Positions 1 to 7,522 of a stretch of 64,000 nucleotides of DNA are shown piece after piece. Source of the DNA: Brooklawnia sp937867175 (lineage in GTDB: Bacteria > Actinomycetota > Actinomycetes > Propionibacteriales > Propionibacteriaceae); the NCBI GenBank assembly GCA_036821905.1, contig DAISIR010000004.1, forward strand, positions 1 to 64,000, given 5' to 3'. The position numbers and the translations under genes were made by a program. Positions within the stretch are counted from its first letter, which is position 1; the number at the start of each line of letters is the position of its first letter. Below the pieces are notes generated by a model. It was not told the origin of the DNA, ran no database searches, and saw only the letters and a program-made list of their open reading frames with translations.

Positions 1-179
1 CCGAGGACAAAGCCGCGTAAGCGGGACGTGTCCACGATTTGCGGGTAACCCCACGCCCTCGAAATGTCAGCCTGTTGGGTGGATTTGTCGCCTCCACAAA
101 GCAGGACGACCAATCTGTCGGCGTCGGGCAGGACACCGATCGGTGTGGTAGCCCCCGGTCACCAGCAGTTCACCGTGAG

Positions 180-317
180 TTCAAGCAGAGGAAGCTGCAC
201 TGCGTCAACGCCTTCTCGATAGACGACCTCGAACTCATCGGCGACTGGCTGGAGACCACTCCCGCCTACCTTATGGGGTATGCAACAGAGCCCCGTCCGA
301 GGAATCCGAACGGGGCT
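180..317 (+). pseudogene. C-terminal remnant of an XRE/HTH-type (phage repressor-like) regulator
   Basis: An open frame here encodes a piece with the pattern typical of the end of an XRE helix-turn-helix domain: residues read FSIDDLELIGDWLETTPAYL, followed by MG. The sequence upstream in the same frame (from about position 39) does not look like the rest of a helix-turn-helix domain. The frame also runs on into the terminator and the antisense of tRNA-Lys, so I see no intact gene. A broken repressor beside a tRNA gene is what an old integrated element can leave behind. The identification rests on about 35 residues only. Confidence 0.4.
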
Positions 318-320
318 CTG
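286..320. terminator. Bidirectional hairpin terminator between the regulator remnant and tRNA-Lys
   Basis: A perfect 11-bp inverted repeat, CAGAGCCCCGT at 286-296 and ACGGGGCTCTG at 310-320, encloses a 13-nt loop. It lies 2 nt past the 3' end of the minus-strand tRNA, as expected for the tRNA terminator. There is no strong T-run on either side. Confidence 0.6.
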
Positions 321-322
321 AT

Positions 323-398
<76 letters not shown>

Positions 399-627
399 GC
401 GCAGGGAAAAACATTAGCGTACCTCCGCGAAGAAAAGGAAATCCGCCCGGCCACCGCGAGCATCTCCTGCAAGCACCGCCGACTGCTGACCAGAGGGCAG
501 CCACCATCAGCGACGCACACCTGCCGCAACTGCACCGAACTGAACTGTGCTGCCGTGAACGGGCGGGCCCGAGCAACCACACAGCGTGACTTCACTGTCT
601 GCACAGCAATCGCACAGGCTCGATCCT

Positions 628-633
628 TAGTTT
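628..633 (+). promoter_or_regulatory. -10 element TAGTTT of a leaderless promoter
   Basis: TAGTTT lies 7 nt before the GTG at 641, so the transcript should start at or next to the start codon. No ribosome-binding site is present. The rest of 399-640 shows no gene; the left part must hold the tRNA-Lys promoter on the minus strand. Confidence 0.5.
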
Positions 634-640
634 CAGAGTT

Positions 641-2125
641 GTGAACTCCCCTGCACCAGCCCCAGTCGCGGGCCCCAGACCCGCCCCCAGCGGCAGCGTC
701 CCCGCTTGGACGAAGCCGGCGCCCGCACAGCCGGTTCGTGCCGGAACTACCAACTACCGCCGACAAGGGTCCCGCAGGCGACTCCGGGCCGACCTCGTTG
801 ACGTCGTCCTGACCGTGCTCGTGGTCATTCCGGTGGCCGTCTTCATCGCCCAAGACGGGCTGGCAATGATGACGACCTTCCCCGGCTTCATCAAGGCAGT
901 TGGCATCGTGGCCGGGCTGGTCGCCATGGCGATGCTGCTCGAGATGCTGCTGCTGGCAGCGCGTATCCCGTTCGTCGACCGCGCCATCGGCCACGACGGG
1001 GCGCTGCGGAAGCATCGGGCGCTCACCGTGACCGCGGTCAGCCTGCTGTTCGTCCATGCCGTGGCCCTGCTGATCGCCTACGCCGCCAGCGAGCAGGTCG
1101 GCGTCTTCGCAGAATTAGCCAGCCTGTGGACGCTCGACGACTTCGTGCTGGCCGTGGCCTCGCTCGGCCTGCTCTGCCTGGTCGGATTCACCTCCTGGGT
1201 GGTCGTCCGGCGGCGACTGCCGCACGAGGCCTGGTTCGTCCTTCACCTGGTCAGCTACGCGGCCCTCGCGATCTCGATTCCACACCAGTTCAGCATGGGC
1301 GGCATGTTCGCGTCCGGGCTCGCACGCTGGTACTGGATGGGCTTCATCGCCGTCACCGCGTTCTGCATGCTCGCCTTCCGCGTGCTGACACCTGCGTTCA
1401 ACAACCTGGAACACCGATTGTTCGTGAGCTCGGTGGAGCCGGCCGGCCCGCAGGTCGTCAACATCTACCTGAGCGGGCGCCGCTTGCATGAACTGGACGT
1501 CCAAGCCGGGCAGTTCTTCAACTTCCGCTTCCTCGCCCCCGGGTTGTGGTGGCACGGGCACCCGTTCTCAACCAGCAGTGGCGTCTTCACCAATGCTGCC
1601 GGCTTGCCCACGATGCGGATCACCGTCCGCAATCTCGGCAAGGGCACCGCTGAGCTGATCAAGGTCCGCCCCGGCACGCAAGTCCTGTTCGCTGGCCCCT
1701 ACGGCATCTTCAGCGACCGGGCCCGCACGACCGACCACTTGATCTTGATGGGCAGCGGGGTCGGCATCGCCCCCATCCGGGCCCTGCTGGACCAAACGAC
1801 CGTCATCCCGGGCCAAGGCCTGGTGGTCCTGCGCGCCAGCAGCCCCGCTGAGCTCTACTTGTTTGACGAGTTCCGCACCATCTGCGCCAAGCGCGGCCTG
1901 CGGCTGGTGACCTTGGTAGGACACCGCGGCACCCACCCCACGACGGGATTGAGCTGGTCGAGCGCGGAGTACTCGACCCTGCGGCTGCGCGAACTCGCGC
2001 CGTGGGCGGCCGACGCCGACGTCTTCATCTGCGGACCCCTCCGTTGGACCGAAGACGCCCAAGCCGAGGCCATCGCCTGCGGCGTCCCCCAGACCCAAAT
2101 CCACGCTGAGAGGTTCGCACAGTGA
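641..2125 (+). CDS. Ferric reductase-like transmembrane flavo-heme protein
   Basis: A 494-aa membrane oxidoreductase. After a Pro/Ala-rich cytoplasmic start come about six hydrophobic segments (roughly residues 55-270) with paired His residues suited to heme binding, as in the ferric-reductase/NADPH-oxidase superfamily. A ferredoxin-reductase-like module follows: the FAD motif HPFS at 307-310 and the nucleotide-binding GSGVG at 371-375. It ends close to a CGP motif, which is typical of the NAD(P)H pocket. It would pass electrons from cytosolic NAD(P)H through FAD and heme to the outer face. The next gene, an FMN-binding protein, overlaps it by 4 nt and is the probable acceptor. The physiological final acceptor is unknown. 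Confidence 0.85.
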   Translation: MNSPAPAPVAGPRPAPSGSVPAWTKPAPAQPVRAGTTNYRRQGSRRRLRADLVDVVLTVLVVIPVAVFIAQDGLAMMTTFPGFIKAVGIVAGLVAMAMLLEMLLLAARIPFVDRAIGHDGALRKHRALTVTAVSLLFVHAVALLIAYAASEQVGVFAELASLWTLDDFVLAVASLGLLCLVGFTSWVVVRRRLPHEAWFVLHLVSYAALAISIPHQFSMGGMFASGLARWYWMGFIAVTAFCMLAFRVLTPAFNNLEHRLFVSSVEPAGPQVVNIYLSGRRLHELDVQAGQFFNFRFLAPGLWWHGHPFSTSSGVFTNAAGLPTMRITVRNLGKGTAELIKVRPGTQVLFAGPYGIFSDRARTTDHLILMGSGVGIAPIRALLDQTTVIPGQGLVVLRASSPAELYLFDEFRTICAKRGLRLVTLVGHRGTHPTTGLSWSSAEYSTLRLRELAPWAADADVFICGPLRWTEDAQAEAIACGVPQTQIHAERFAQ

Positions 2126-2613
2126 GCACCAGAGCCAAGATTGCATCCGCGGCCGTTTCCGCCGGCGTCCTGCTGATCGGCTGGCAGGCCTCGGTCCACA
2201 GCAGCGTGCCCTCCTCGGCCACAACCAGCAGCGGGACGACCGCCACCTCCCAGCCATCCTCCTCCGCCACCGCCACCCACCCGACCACAGCTGCTCCACC
2301 GAACTCGGCGACCGCCGGACAGGCCACAGGCGGCTACATCGACGGCACCTACACCGGGTCGGCATACTCCAACGAGTTCGGCTCCTGGACGGTCACCGTG
2401 ACGATCGCCGACGGACAGATCACCGATGTGACCGCCAGCACCACCGCCCAAGACCGTCGCTCGCAGGGGATCAACACCCAAGCCGTCCCGCGGTTGCGCA
2501 CCCAGGTGCTGACCGCCCAAAGCGCGCAGGTCGACACGATCTCGGGCGCCACCCTGACTTCTCACAGCTACTTGAGCAGCCTGCAATCCGCGCTGGACGA
2601 GGCCCGGGCATGA
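2122..2613 (+). CDS. Exported FMN-binding domain protein (probable covalent flavin carrier)
   Basis: A 163-aa protein with an N-terminal hydrophobic segment (about residues 7-23), then a Ser/Thr/Pro-rich stretch (about 25-65) typical of an extracytoplasmic linker, then an FMN_bind domain (about 70-160). The motif DTISGATLTS matches the ApbE flavinylation consensus; Thr144 would carry FMN through a phosphoester bond. No lipobox Cys is seen, so it is either membrane-anchored or cleaved. The GTG start overlaps the stop of the upstream reductase, and its own stop overlaps the start of the ApbE gene. This fits a reductase, carrier and maturase made together. Confidence 0.87.
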   Translation: MSTRAKIASAAVSAGVLLIGWQASVHSSVPSSATTSSGTTATSQPSSSATATHPTTAAPPNSATAGQATGGYIDGTYTGSAYSNEFGSWTVTVTIADGQITDVTASTTAQDRRSQGINTQAVPRLRTQVLTAQSAQVDTISGATLTSHSYLSSLQSALDEARA

Positions 2614-3422
2614 CCGACCTCACAGATCCAACCCGGCGACGAGCAGACCGGGCGGTGCTACTGGACGAACCGACCCGCTTCGTCTTCGAAACCATGGGGA
2701 CGGTGGCCAGTCTCGCCGTTCCCGCCGGTTTGGACTCGGCCACCCGGCTGGCGCTGCTGGCCGAGTTCGACCGGCTCGAGACCCGATTCACCATGTACGA
2801 GCCGCGCTCGGAAGCCAGGCTGGTCAGCAGCGGCGAACTCCCCCTGCGACTGGCCAGCACCGAATACCGCGCCGTGCAAGCGGCGGCCCAGCACTGGCAT
2901 CTGGAAACCGGCGGCGCCTTCACCCCCTACCCACCGTCGGGCGGCATCGACCTGACTGGGATCGTCAAGGGTTGGGCCATCGCCGCCGGCGGTGAGATCT
3001 TGGACGACGCCGGGGTCAGCCACTGGTGCCTGAACGTGGGCGGCGACCTCCTGGTCCGGGGGGACGCGGCACCAACGCGGCCGTGGGTGGCCGGCATCGT
3101 CGACCCCTCAGACCGAACGAAGCTCGCCACCGCCTTGAGTCTCACGACAAGCCTTCGCGCGCTGGCGACCTCGGGCTACTCCGAGCGAGGCGACCACATC
3201 TGGCGTCCGGTTGCCCCGGCTGCGGCCGACGCGCGGTTCATCCAGGTCACGGTGGTGGCGGACGAGATCATCAAGGCAGACGTGATGGCCACAGCCATCC
3301 TCGCCGGCGGACCGGCCACCATGCTGGAGTTGTTGGTCAAGCAGCAGGTCGAGGTGCTGGCCATTGACACTGTCGGCCGGACGCATGCCACCAGCTGTTT
3401 CGCAGCCAACTGTGCCAGCTGA
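2610..3422 (+). CDS. apbE: FAD:protein FMN transferase (ApbE family)
   Basis: A 270-aa ApbE-family enzyme that would transfer FMN from FAD to the Thr of the neighbouring FMN_bind protein. Family features seen are the N-terminal ETMGTVASL, the central IDLTGIVKGWAIA flavin-binding segment, the late SGYSERGDHI stretch, and KADVMATAI, corresponding to the conserved Asp/Thr magnesium-site region. The His of the usual HIxDP motif is present, but the motif reads HIWRP. No signal peptide or lipobox is visible, so the protein should act in the cytoplasm unless the start is wrong; many ApbE proteins are exported. It is shorter than the roughly 300-350 residues usual for the family. ATGA overlap with the carrier gene. 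Confidence 0.88.
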   Translation: MTDLTDPTRRRADRAVLLDEPTRFVFETMGTVASLAVPAGLDSATRLALLAEFDRLETRFTMYEPRSEARLVSSGELPLRLASTEYRAVQAAAQHWHLETGGAFTPYPPSGGIDLTGIVKGWAIAAGGEILDDAGVSHWCLNVGGDLLVRGDAAPTRPWVAGIVDPSDRTKLATALSLTTSLRALATSGYSERGDHIWRPVAPAAADARFIQVTVVADEIIKADVMATAILAGGPATMLELLVKQQVEVLAIDTVGRTHATSCFAANCAS

Positions 3423-3476
3423 GCCGTCACTGCTTCTTGGGCGCCCGGAGGCGTGATCGGGACGAGCGGGCAGCGA

Positions 3477-3881
3477 TCACAGGTAGAGCCCGGTCGACCC
3501 GTCCTGCAGCCGCTCGGCGGCAACAGCATGCAGGTCACGCTCACGCAGCAGAACGTAGGTCTTCCGATGCAGTTCGACCTCGGAGCGCTCGGCCGGGTCG
3601 AAGAGCACCCGGTCGTCCAACTTGACGGTACGAACCGACGAGCCGGTTGCCACGACCTTCGCCCAAGCGAGCCGGCGTCCCATCTGCACGGTCGCCGGGA
3701 TCACGATGCCACCGGTGCTGCGCCGTTCGCCGGCTTCATCGTCCGGATCAACCAAGACGCGATCGTGCAGCATCCGGATCGGCAACGCCGCCGGTGCATC
3801 GCCCGGATCACCGGTCGCCTCGTCCTGGTCGGCCTCCTCGATTTCCACGTCCTCGTTGTCCAGACGATCTTCGCGGTTCAC
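3477..3881 (-). CDS. GroES-like (Cpn10 family) co-chaperone
   Basis: A 134-aa protein with a short acidic N-terminal extension (about 30 residues rich in Glu/Asp) followed by a Cpn10-type barrel: LHDRVLVDP, GGIVIPAT, VKLDDRVLFDP and YVLLRERDLHAV. I chose the GTG at 3881, which overlaps the stop of the upstream DUF3618 gene by 4 nt. A later ATG (MLHDRVLV) would give about 100 residues. This is the divergent actinobacterial GroES-like protein, encoded without a groEL beside it, so I would not assume it is the main GroEL partner. Pairing with the DUF3618 gene suggests an envelope- or stress-related role (inference). Confidence 0.75.
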   Translation of the reverse strand: MNREDRLDNEDVEIEEADQDEATGDPGDAPAALPIRMLHDRVLVDPDDEAGERRSTGGIVIPATVQMGRRLAWAKVVATGSSVRTVKLDDRVLFDPAERSEVELHRKTYVLLRERDLHAVAAERLQDGSTGLYL

Positions 3882-4216
3882 TTGCCGATCCTGCGGATCA
3901 GCGAGGCCACTCCCCCGGCGGTCGCCAACACCACGACCGCACCCACCACGATCAGTGTGACGGTGCCGACGTTGTTCCAACGCACACCGCCCCGGTCGAC
4001 GAAGTAGGTGCGCGTGTCGTCGACGGTGTCGTAGATCATCTGCTTGGTGTCCGTGACGGCCTGCTTGGCCTCGTCGACAGCCCGGTTCTTGAGCGTAATC
4101 GGATGCACTTCGGACACCAGACCCTCGATACCAACGGTCATCGCGTGCCGTGAGGCGGCGATCTCTGCGCGAATCTGTTCGGGGGTGCGTTCCTTCGAGG
4201 CCACGGCGTCCTCCAC
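3878..4216 (-). CDS. DUF3618 domain membrane protein
   Basis: A 112-aa protein. The N-terminal half is a charged helical DUF3618 region (RTPEQIRAEIAASRHAMT). A central stretch of short amphipathic helices follows (AVDEAKQAVTDTKQMIYDTV), and one transmembrane segment lies near the C-terminus (about residues 84-104), followed by a basic tail RRIGK. The function of DUF3618 is not established. It is the first gene of a two-gene unit with the GroES-like protein, and it diverges from the peroxiredoxin gene. Confidence 0.8.
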   Translation of the reverse strand: MEDAVASKERTPEQIRAEIAASRHAMTVGIEGLVSEVHPITLKNRAVDEAKQAVTDTKQMIYDTVDDTRTYFVDRGGVRWNNVGTVTLIVVGAVVVLATAGGVASLIRRIGK

Positions 4217-4291
4217 TGCGGTTGGCTGGTGATACTGCGTCCCAGCCTATGCCCAACCGCGGAGTCGGCGCACGGGTCCGACCCGATGCCC

Positions 4292-4297
4292 TAGGGT
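4292..4297 (+). promoter_or_regulatory. -10 element TAGGGT of a leaderless promoter
   Basis: TAGGGT sits exactly 6 nt before the ATG at 4304. This favours that ATG over the in-frame GTG at 4298 and predicts a leaderless mRNA. Confidence 0.6.
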
Positions 4298-4303
4298 GTG
4301 GAC

Positions 4304-4789
4304 ATGAGTCAGCTCGCAGTCGGAGACAACGCACCCGCCTTCTCGCTCCCGGATGCGCAGGACAAGTTGGTGTCGCTGTCAGACTTTGCAGGACGCAAGG
4401 TGGTGCTCTACTTCTACCCCGCTGCCATGACGCCCGGTTGCACCACCCAGGCCGTCGACTTCACCGCTTCCCGCGACGACTTCCTCGAGGCGGGCATGGA
4501 CGTTGTCGGCATCTCGCCCGATGAACCCGACAAGCTTGCGAAATTCCGTGAGCGCAAGCACCTCAACGTCGAGTTGCTCGCCAACCCCTCGCTTGACGTG
4601 ATCAAGGCCTACGGCGCTTGGGGCAGCAAGACGCTGTACGGCAAGACCATGGACGGTGTGCTGCGCTCCACGTTCGTCATCGACGTGGCCGAGGACGGCA
4701 CCGGCACGATCGAGTTGGCCCAGTACAACGTACGAGCCACTGGGCACGTCGATCGGTTGCGGCGCGATCTCGGACTGCTCCATTTGTGA
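4304..4789 (+). CDS. bcp: Peroxiredoxin, BCP/PrxQ family (1-Cys form)
   Basis: A 161-aa thiol peroxidase that reduces H2O2 and organic peroxides in the cytoplasm. The active-site signature is TPGCT with the peroxidatic Cys46, preceded by the VVLYFYP strand. The resolving Cys usual five residues on (C50 in E. coli BCP) is replaced by Val51, and Cys46 is the only Cys in the protein. It must therefore rely on an external thiol for recycling. The start was chosen from the -10 spacing. The gene is followed directly by tRNA-Leu. Confidence 0.9.
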   Translation: MSQLAVGDNAPAFSLPDAQDKLVSLSDFAGRKVVLYFYPAAMTPGCTTQAVDFTASRDDFLEAGMDVVGISPDEPDKLAKFRERKHLNVELLANPSLDVIKAYGAWGSKTLYGKTMDGVLRSTFVIDVAEDGTGTIELAQYNVRATGHVDRLRRDLGLLHL

Positions 4790-4819
4790 TCTAGACTGGT
4801 GCGGCTCCCATCGAGGCGC

Positions 4820-4901
4820 GCCGGAGTGGTGGAACTGGCAGACACGCAGGATTTAGGTTCCTGTACCGCGAGGTGTGAGGGTTCGACTCCCTTCTCCGGC
4901 A
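4820..4901 (+). tRNA. tRNA-Leu (anticodon UAG)
   Basis: An 82-nt class II tRNA. The acceptor stem is GCCGGAG paired with CTCCGGC, the anticodon stem CAGGA/TCCTG has loop TTTAGGT (TAG anticodon), a short variable arm is present, and the T arm contains GGTTCGACTCC. The discriminator is A at 4901. The following bases are CCC, so the 3' CCA is not encoded. Confidence 0.95.
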
Positions 4902-5029
4902 CCCAAGGCGGCCGGGCGTGCCCGTTGGTCTCTGATTGCGCTGCGTCTACCCGACGTGGGCGGCCCAACACCACCATCGGGGCGATGCCGACACCGTTCA
5001 GACGGTACGTGCCTTCGCGTGACGACACC

Positions 5030-5035
5030 TACGCT
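5030..5035 (+). promoter_or_regulatory. -10 element TACGCT of a leaderless promoter
   Basis: TACGCT is 6 nt upstream of the ATG at 5042, with no ribosome-binding site. It supports this start over longer in-frame alternatives that would run back through the tRNA. Confidence 0.55.
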
Positions 5036-5041
5036 TCCCTC

Positions 5042-5794
5042 ATGACCAACCCAACCGCTGCATTCCTCGTGATCGGTGACGAGATCCTCTCCGGACGCAC
5101 CCGCGACGCGAACGTGAACCGCCTCGCTGTTGAGCTCTCTGAGGCAGGAATCGACTTGTCCGAGGTGCGCATCGTCCCCGACGTCCACGACCGGATCGTC
5201 ACCGCACTCAACGCGCTGCGGAGCCAGTACGACCATGTATTCACCAGCGGAGGAATCGGGCCGACGCACGACGACATCACCGCGGACGCGATTGCCGCAG
5301 CCTTCGGAGTGGAGATCTCCGTGCGCGAGGACGCACGTGCCCTGCTCGAAGGCCGGTCGGCGGCCCGCGGCGTCAAGATCAACGACGCACGGCTGAGAAT
5401 GGCCCGGATCCCCGACGGTGCCTCACTCATCGTGGTGGACAGCTCAGCTGCCCCAGGATTCAGCATCCAGAACGTGCATGTCATGGCCGGGGTGCCGAGC
5501 ATCTTCGCCGAAATGGTGGCTGCCGTACTGCCATCCTTGGAGGCGGGACGGCCTACCGTGTCCCGGGAGCTTCGCTTCGACGTGGGCGAAGGTCGAATCG
5601 CCGACCAACTGCGCGGCTTGGCCGCGGACTTCCCCCAGCTCGCATTCGGTTCCTACCCGTTCTACCGGGAGGGAATCCATGGCACCAACATTGTGGTGCG
5701 GGGAACGGACCCGGACTTGGTCGAGATGGGTTTCGCGCGGGTGCAGGAGCTTCGCTCCGCCACCCCCGGGGCCAGTGGGGCCGCGTACCGTTGA
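5042..5794 (+). CDS. CinA-like competence/damage-inducible protein (MoaB/Mog domain)
   Basis: A 250-aa protein consisting of a molybdopterin-binding (MoaB/MogA-like) fold. It opens with TAAFLVIGDEILSGRTRDAN and carries FTSGGIGPTHDDIT, the glycine-rich loop and THDD motif of CinA family N-terminal domains. The later PGFSIQNVHVMAGVPSIF is also typical. It lacks the C-terminal nicotinamide-mononucleotide deamidase domain of full-length CinA, which is common for actinobacterial short forms. In CinA the homologous N-terminal domain acts as an ADP-ribose pyrophosphatase, but the substrate here is not known. Its 3' end contains the -10 element of the following sppA gene. Confidence 0.82.
   Translation: MTNPTAAFLVIGDEILSGRTRDANVNRLAVELSEAGIDLSEVRIVPDVHDRIVTALNALRSQYDHVFTSGGIGPTHDDITADAIAAAFGVEISVREDARALLEGRSAARGVKINDARLRMARIPDGASLIVVDSSAAPGFSIQNVHVMAGVPSIFAEMVAAVLPSLEAGRPTVSRELRFDVGEGRIADQLRGLAADFPQLAFGSYPFYREGIHGTNIVVRGTDPDLVEMGFARVQELRSATPGASGAAYR
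5786..5791 (+). promoter_or_regulatory. -10 element TACCGT of a leaderless promoter inside the end of the CinA-like gene
   Basis: TACCGT ends 7 nt before the ATG at 5799, so sppA may have its own promoter within the last codons of the upstream gene. Confidence 0.4.
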
Positions 5795-5798
5795 GGGC

Positions 5799-7418
5799 AT
5801 GCCGCTGACCTCCGTGACCGATTTGTCCTCCCTGATCCGGGCCACGCTCGGCCGGGGCGCCGGATCCGACGCCGCGTCCTGGGCGATCCTCGACCTCAAC
5901 GGGGCCTACCCCACACATCACACCAACGACATCACCGCGCTGCTCCAGCACACCGAATCGTTCCAGGCATTCACCGACCGGCTTGACCAACTCGGCCGGA
6001 CCGAGTCGATCAGCGGCGTGCTTGTTCGCGTGGTCGAACTCACCGCCGGGCTGGCCACCAGCGAGGCGATCGGACGGGCGCTCGGGCGGCTGGCGCGCTC
6101 GAAGCGGGTGGTGGTCTACCTGCCGCAGGTCAACATGCGTAGCATGCTGGTCGCTGCCGAGGTGAGCGAAGTGGTGGCGCCCGAGTCTGCGGAAGTCATG
6201 CTGTCCGGTTTCGCGGCCGAGCGCGTCTACTACGGCGAGTTCCTGACGCGCCGCGGCATCGGTTTCGAGAACCTGCGGATCCGCGAATACAAGAGCGCGT
6301 TGAACCGCTTCTCCGATGACCACATGGACGACCACGAGCGCGAACAGCTCACCACGTACCTGGATTCGGCCGAGCGGTCCTGGCTGGGGTCGGTTTTGCC
6401 CGACGCCAACCTGGACGCGCTGCTGGGCGCCGATTTCACCAACGCCCAACAGTTGCTCGATGCCGGGCTGATCACCCGCATCGGCTGGGACGACGAGATC
6501 GCGGTGCCGGTCGACCAGGACTGGACCAGATCGCTGGAACTCGTCCGCGACCAGATCGCCGAGCGGCGGCGCGCCAAGAAGGTGCCGGGGGTCGCCGTGG
6601 TGCCGGTCGTCGGGGCGATCGTCTCGGGACGCAGTCGCCCAGCGTCCGGACTGTTCACCGGCCCCACCGCAGGCTCTGAGACCGTGGTCGCCGCCCTACG
6701 CCGGGCCGAGCGCGACCAGTTGGTCAAGGCGATCGTGTTGTATGTGGATTCCGGCGGCGGCTCGGCGCTCGCCTCCGACGTCATCAACCGCGCGGTGGCG
6801 CGATGCACCAAACCGGTTGTGGCGGTCATGGGCGAGGTGGCTGCCTCGGGTGGCTATTACGTGCTCGCCCAGGCAGACCACGTGGTGGCTAGCCCCTTCA
6901 CCCTCACCGGCAGCATCGGTGTGCTCGTCGGCAAGCCGGTGCTTGCCGAAGTCAATGAGCGCATCGGCCGCAACCCCGAGACGGTCGGACGCGAGTTGGC
7001 GCTGTTCGCATCACCGAACCGGCCGTTCTCGCAGGCCGAACGGGTCTGGGCCGAGCGCATGATGAACGAGGTCTACGCCCGCTTTGTAGCGCGAGTCGCC
7101 GCGGGTCGCAGCTTGGCGCCCGAACGCGTGGACGAGTTGGGCCGCGGTCGCCTGTGGAGCGGCGCCGACGCCCACGAACGCGGACTCGTCGACGAACTGG
7201 GCGACCTGAGGTCCGCGATCGTCGCGGCCCGCCGGCTTGCCGAACTGCCCGAGGACGCACCGGTGCGCGGGGTCTCGGGGGGCCGGTCGCTGCCCGAGCT
7301 GCCCAGCTTCGGCAAGGACCCTGCGCAGGGTGCGGTCGCCGCGCTCCTGGCGTCCGTGTGGCCGTTCGGCGAAGAGCGGGTGCTGACCTGGTTCGACTCC
7401 AGCGTGACGGTCCACTGA
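5799..7418 (+). CDS. sppA: Signal peptide peptidase SppA, 67K type (S49 family)
   Basis: A 539-aa serine protease with two S49 domains. The long-form SppA cleaves leftover signal peptides in the membrane. The catalytic Lys165 lies in REYKSALNRF of the N-terminal domain. The nucleophile Ser350 lies in GEVAASGGYYV of the C-terminal domain, which also has the VLYVDSGGGSALASDV strand/oxyanion region. No clear N-terminal membrane anchor is seen, so it may be cytoplasmic or peripheral. It starts 4 nt after the upstream stop. It could also be called an S49 family peptidase if a true signal-peptide role is doubted. Confidence 0.88.
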   Translation: MPLTSVTDLSSLIRATLGRGAGSDAASWAILDLNGAYPTHHTNDITALLQHTESFQAFTDRLDQLGRTESISGVLVRVVELTAGLATSEAIGRALGRLARSKRVVVYLPQVNMRSMLVAAEVSEVVAPESAEVMLSGFAAERVYYGEFLTRRGIGFENLRIREYKSALNRFSDDHMDDHEREQLTTYLDSAERSWLGSVLPDANLDALLGADFTNAQQLLDAGLITRIGWDDEIAVPVDQDWTRSLELVRDQIAERRRAKKVPGVAVVPVVGAIVSGRSRPASGLFTGPTAGSETVVAALRRAERDQLVKAIVLYVDSGGGSALASDVINRAVARCTKPVVAVMGEVAASGGYYVLAQADHVVASPFTLTGSIGVLVGKPVLAEVNERIGRNPETVGRELALFASPNRPFSQAERVWAERMMNEVYARFVARVAAGRSLAPERVDELGRGRLWSGADAHERGLVDELGDLRSAIVAARRLAELPEDAPVRGVSGGRSLPELPSFGKDPAQGAVAALLASVWPFGEERVLTWFDSSVTVH

Positions 7419-7494
7419 GACCAAGGCGACCGCGCAAGGCCGTCTCGCCGTGCTCCGGGCACTGCAGAGTTAGAGGCAACACCCCAACGCACAT

Positions 7495-7517
7495 ATAGGG
7501 TGGTCTGCTAAGGAGGC
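7495..7517 (+). promoter_or_regulatory. Possible -10 (TAGGGT) and strong ribosome-binding site (AAGGAGG) of larE
   Basis: TAGGGT at 7495-7500 is a possible -10 element. AAGGAGG at 7511-7517 is a near-perfect ribosome-binding site 5 nt before the ATG at 7523. It marks the start of the larEBC-arsR unit. No clear copy of the 10816-10841 operator is seen here. Confidence 0.4.
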
Positions 7518-7522
7518 GCCAG

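Noticed and set aside
3..20. Possible last codons of a gene (EDKAA then stop) at the left edge
   Set aside because: Only five residues are visible, too little to support a coding call.
4799..5041. Longer CinA-like protein starting before or inside tRNA-Leu
   Set aside because: The frame crosses the tRNA. The ATG at 5042 has a -10 element at the leaderless distance and starts the conserved domain.
7419..7522. A second ArsR operator in front of larE
   Set aside because: I looked for the AATATCTG half-sites and found none; only weak ACACCC/GGGTGGT similarity is present.
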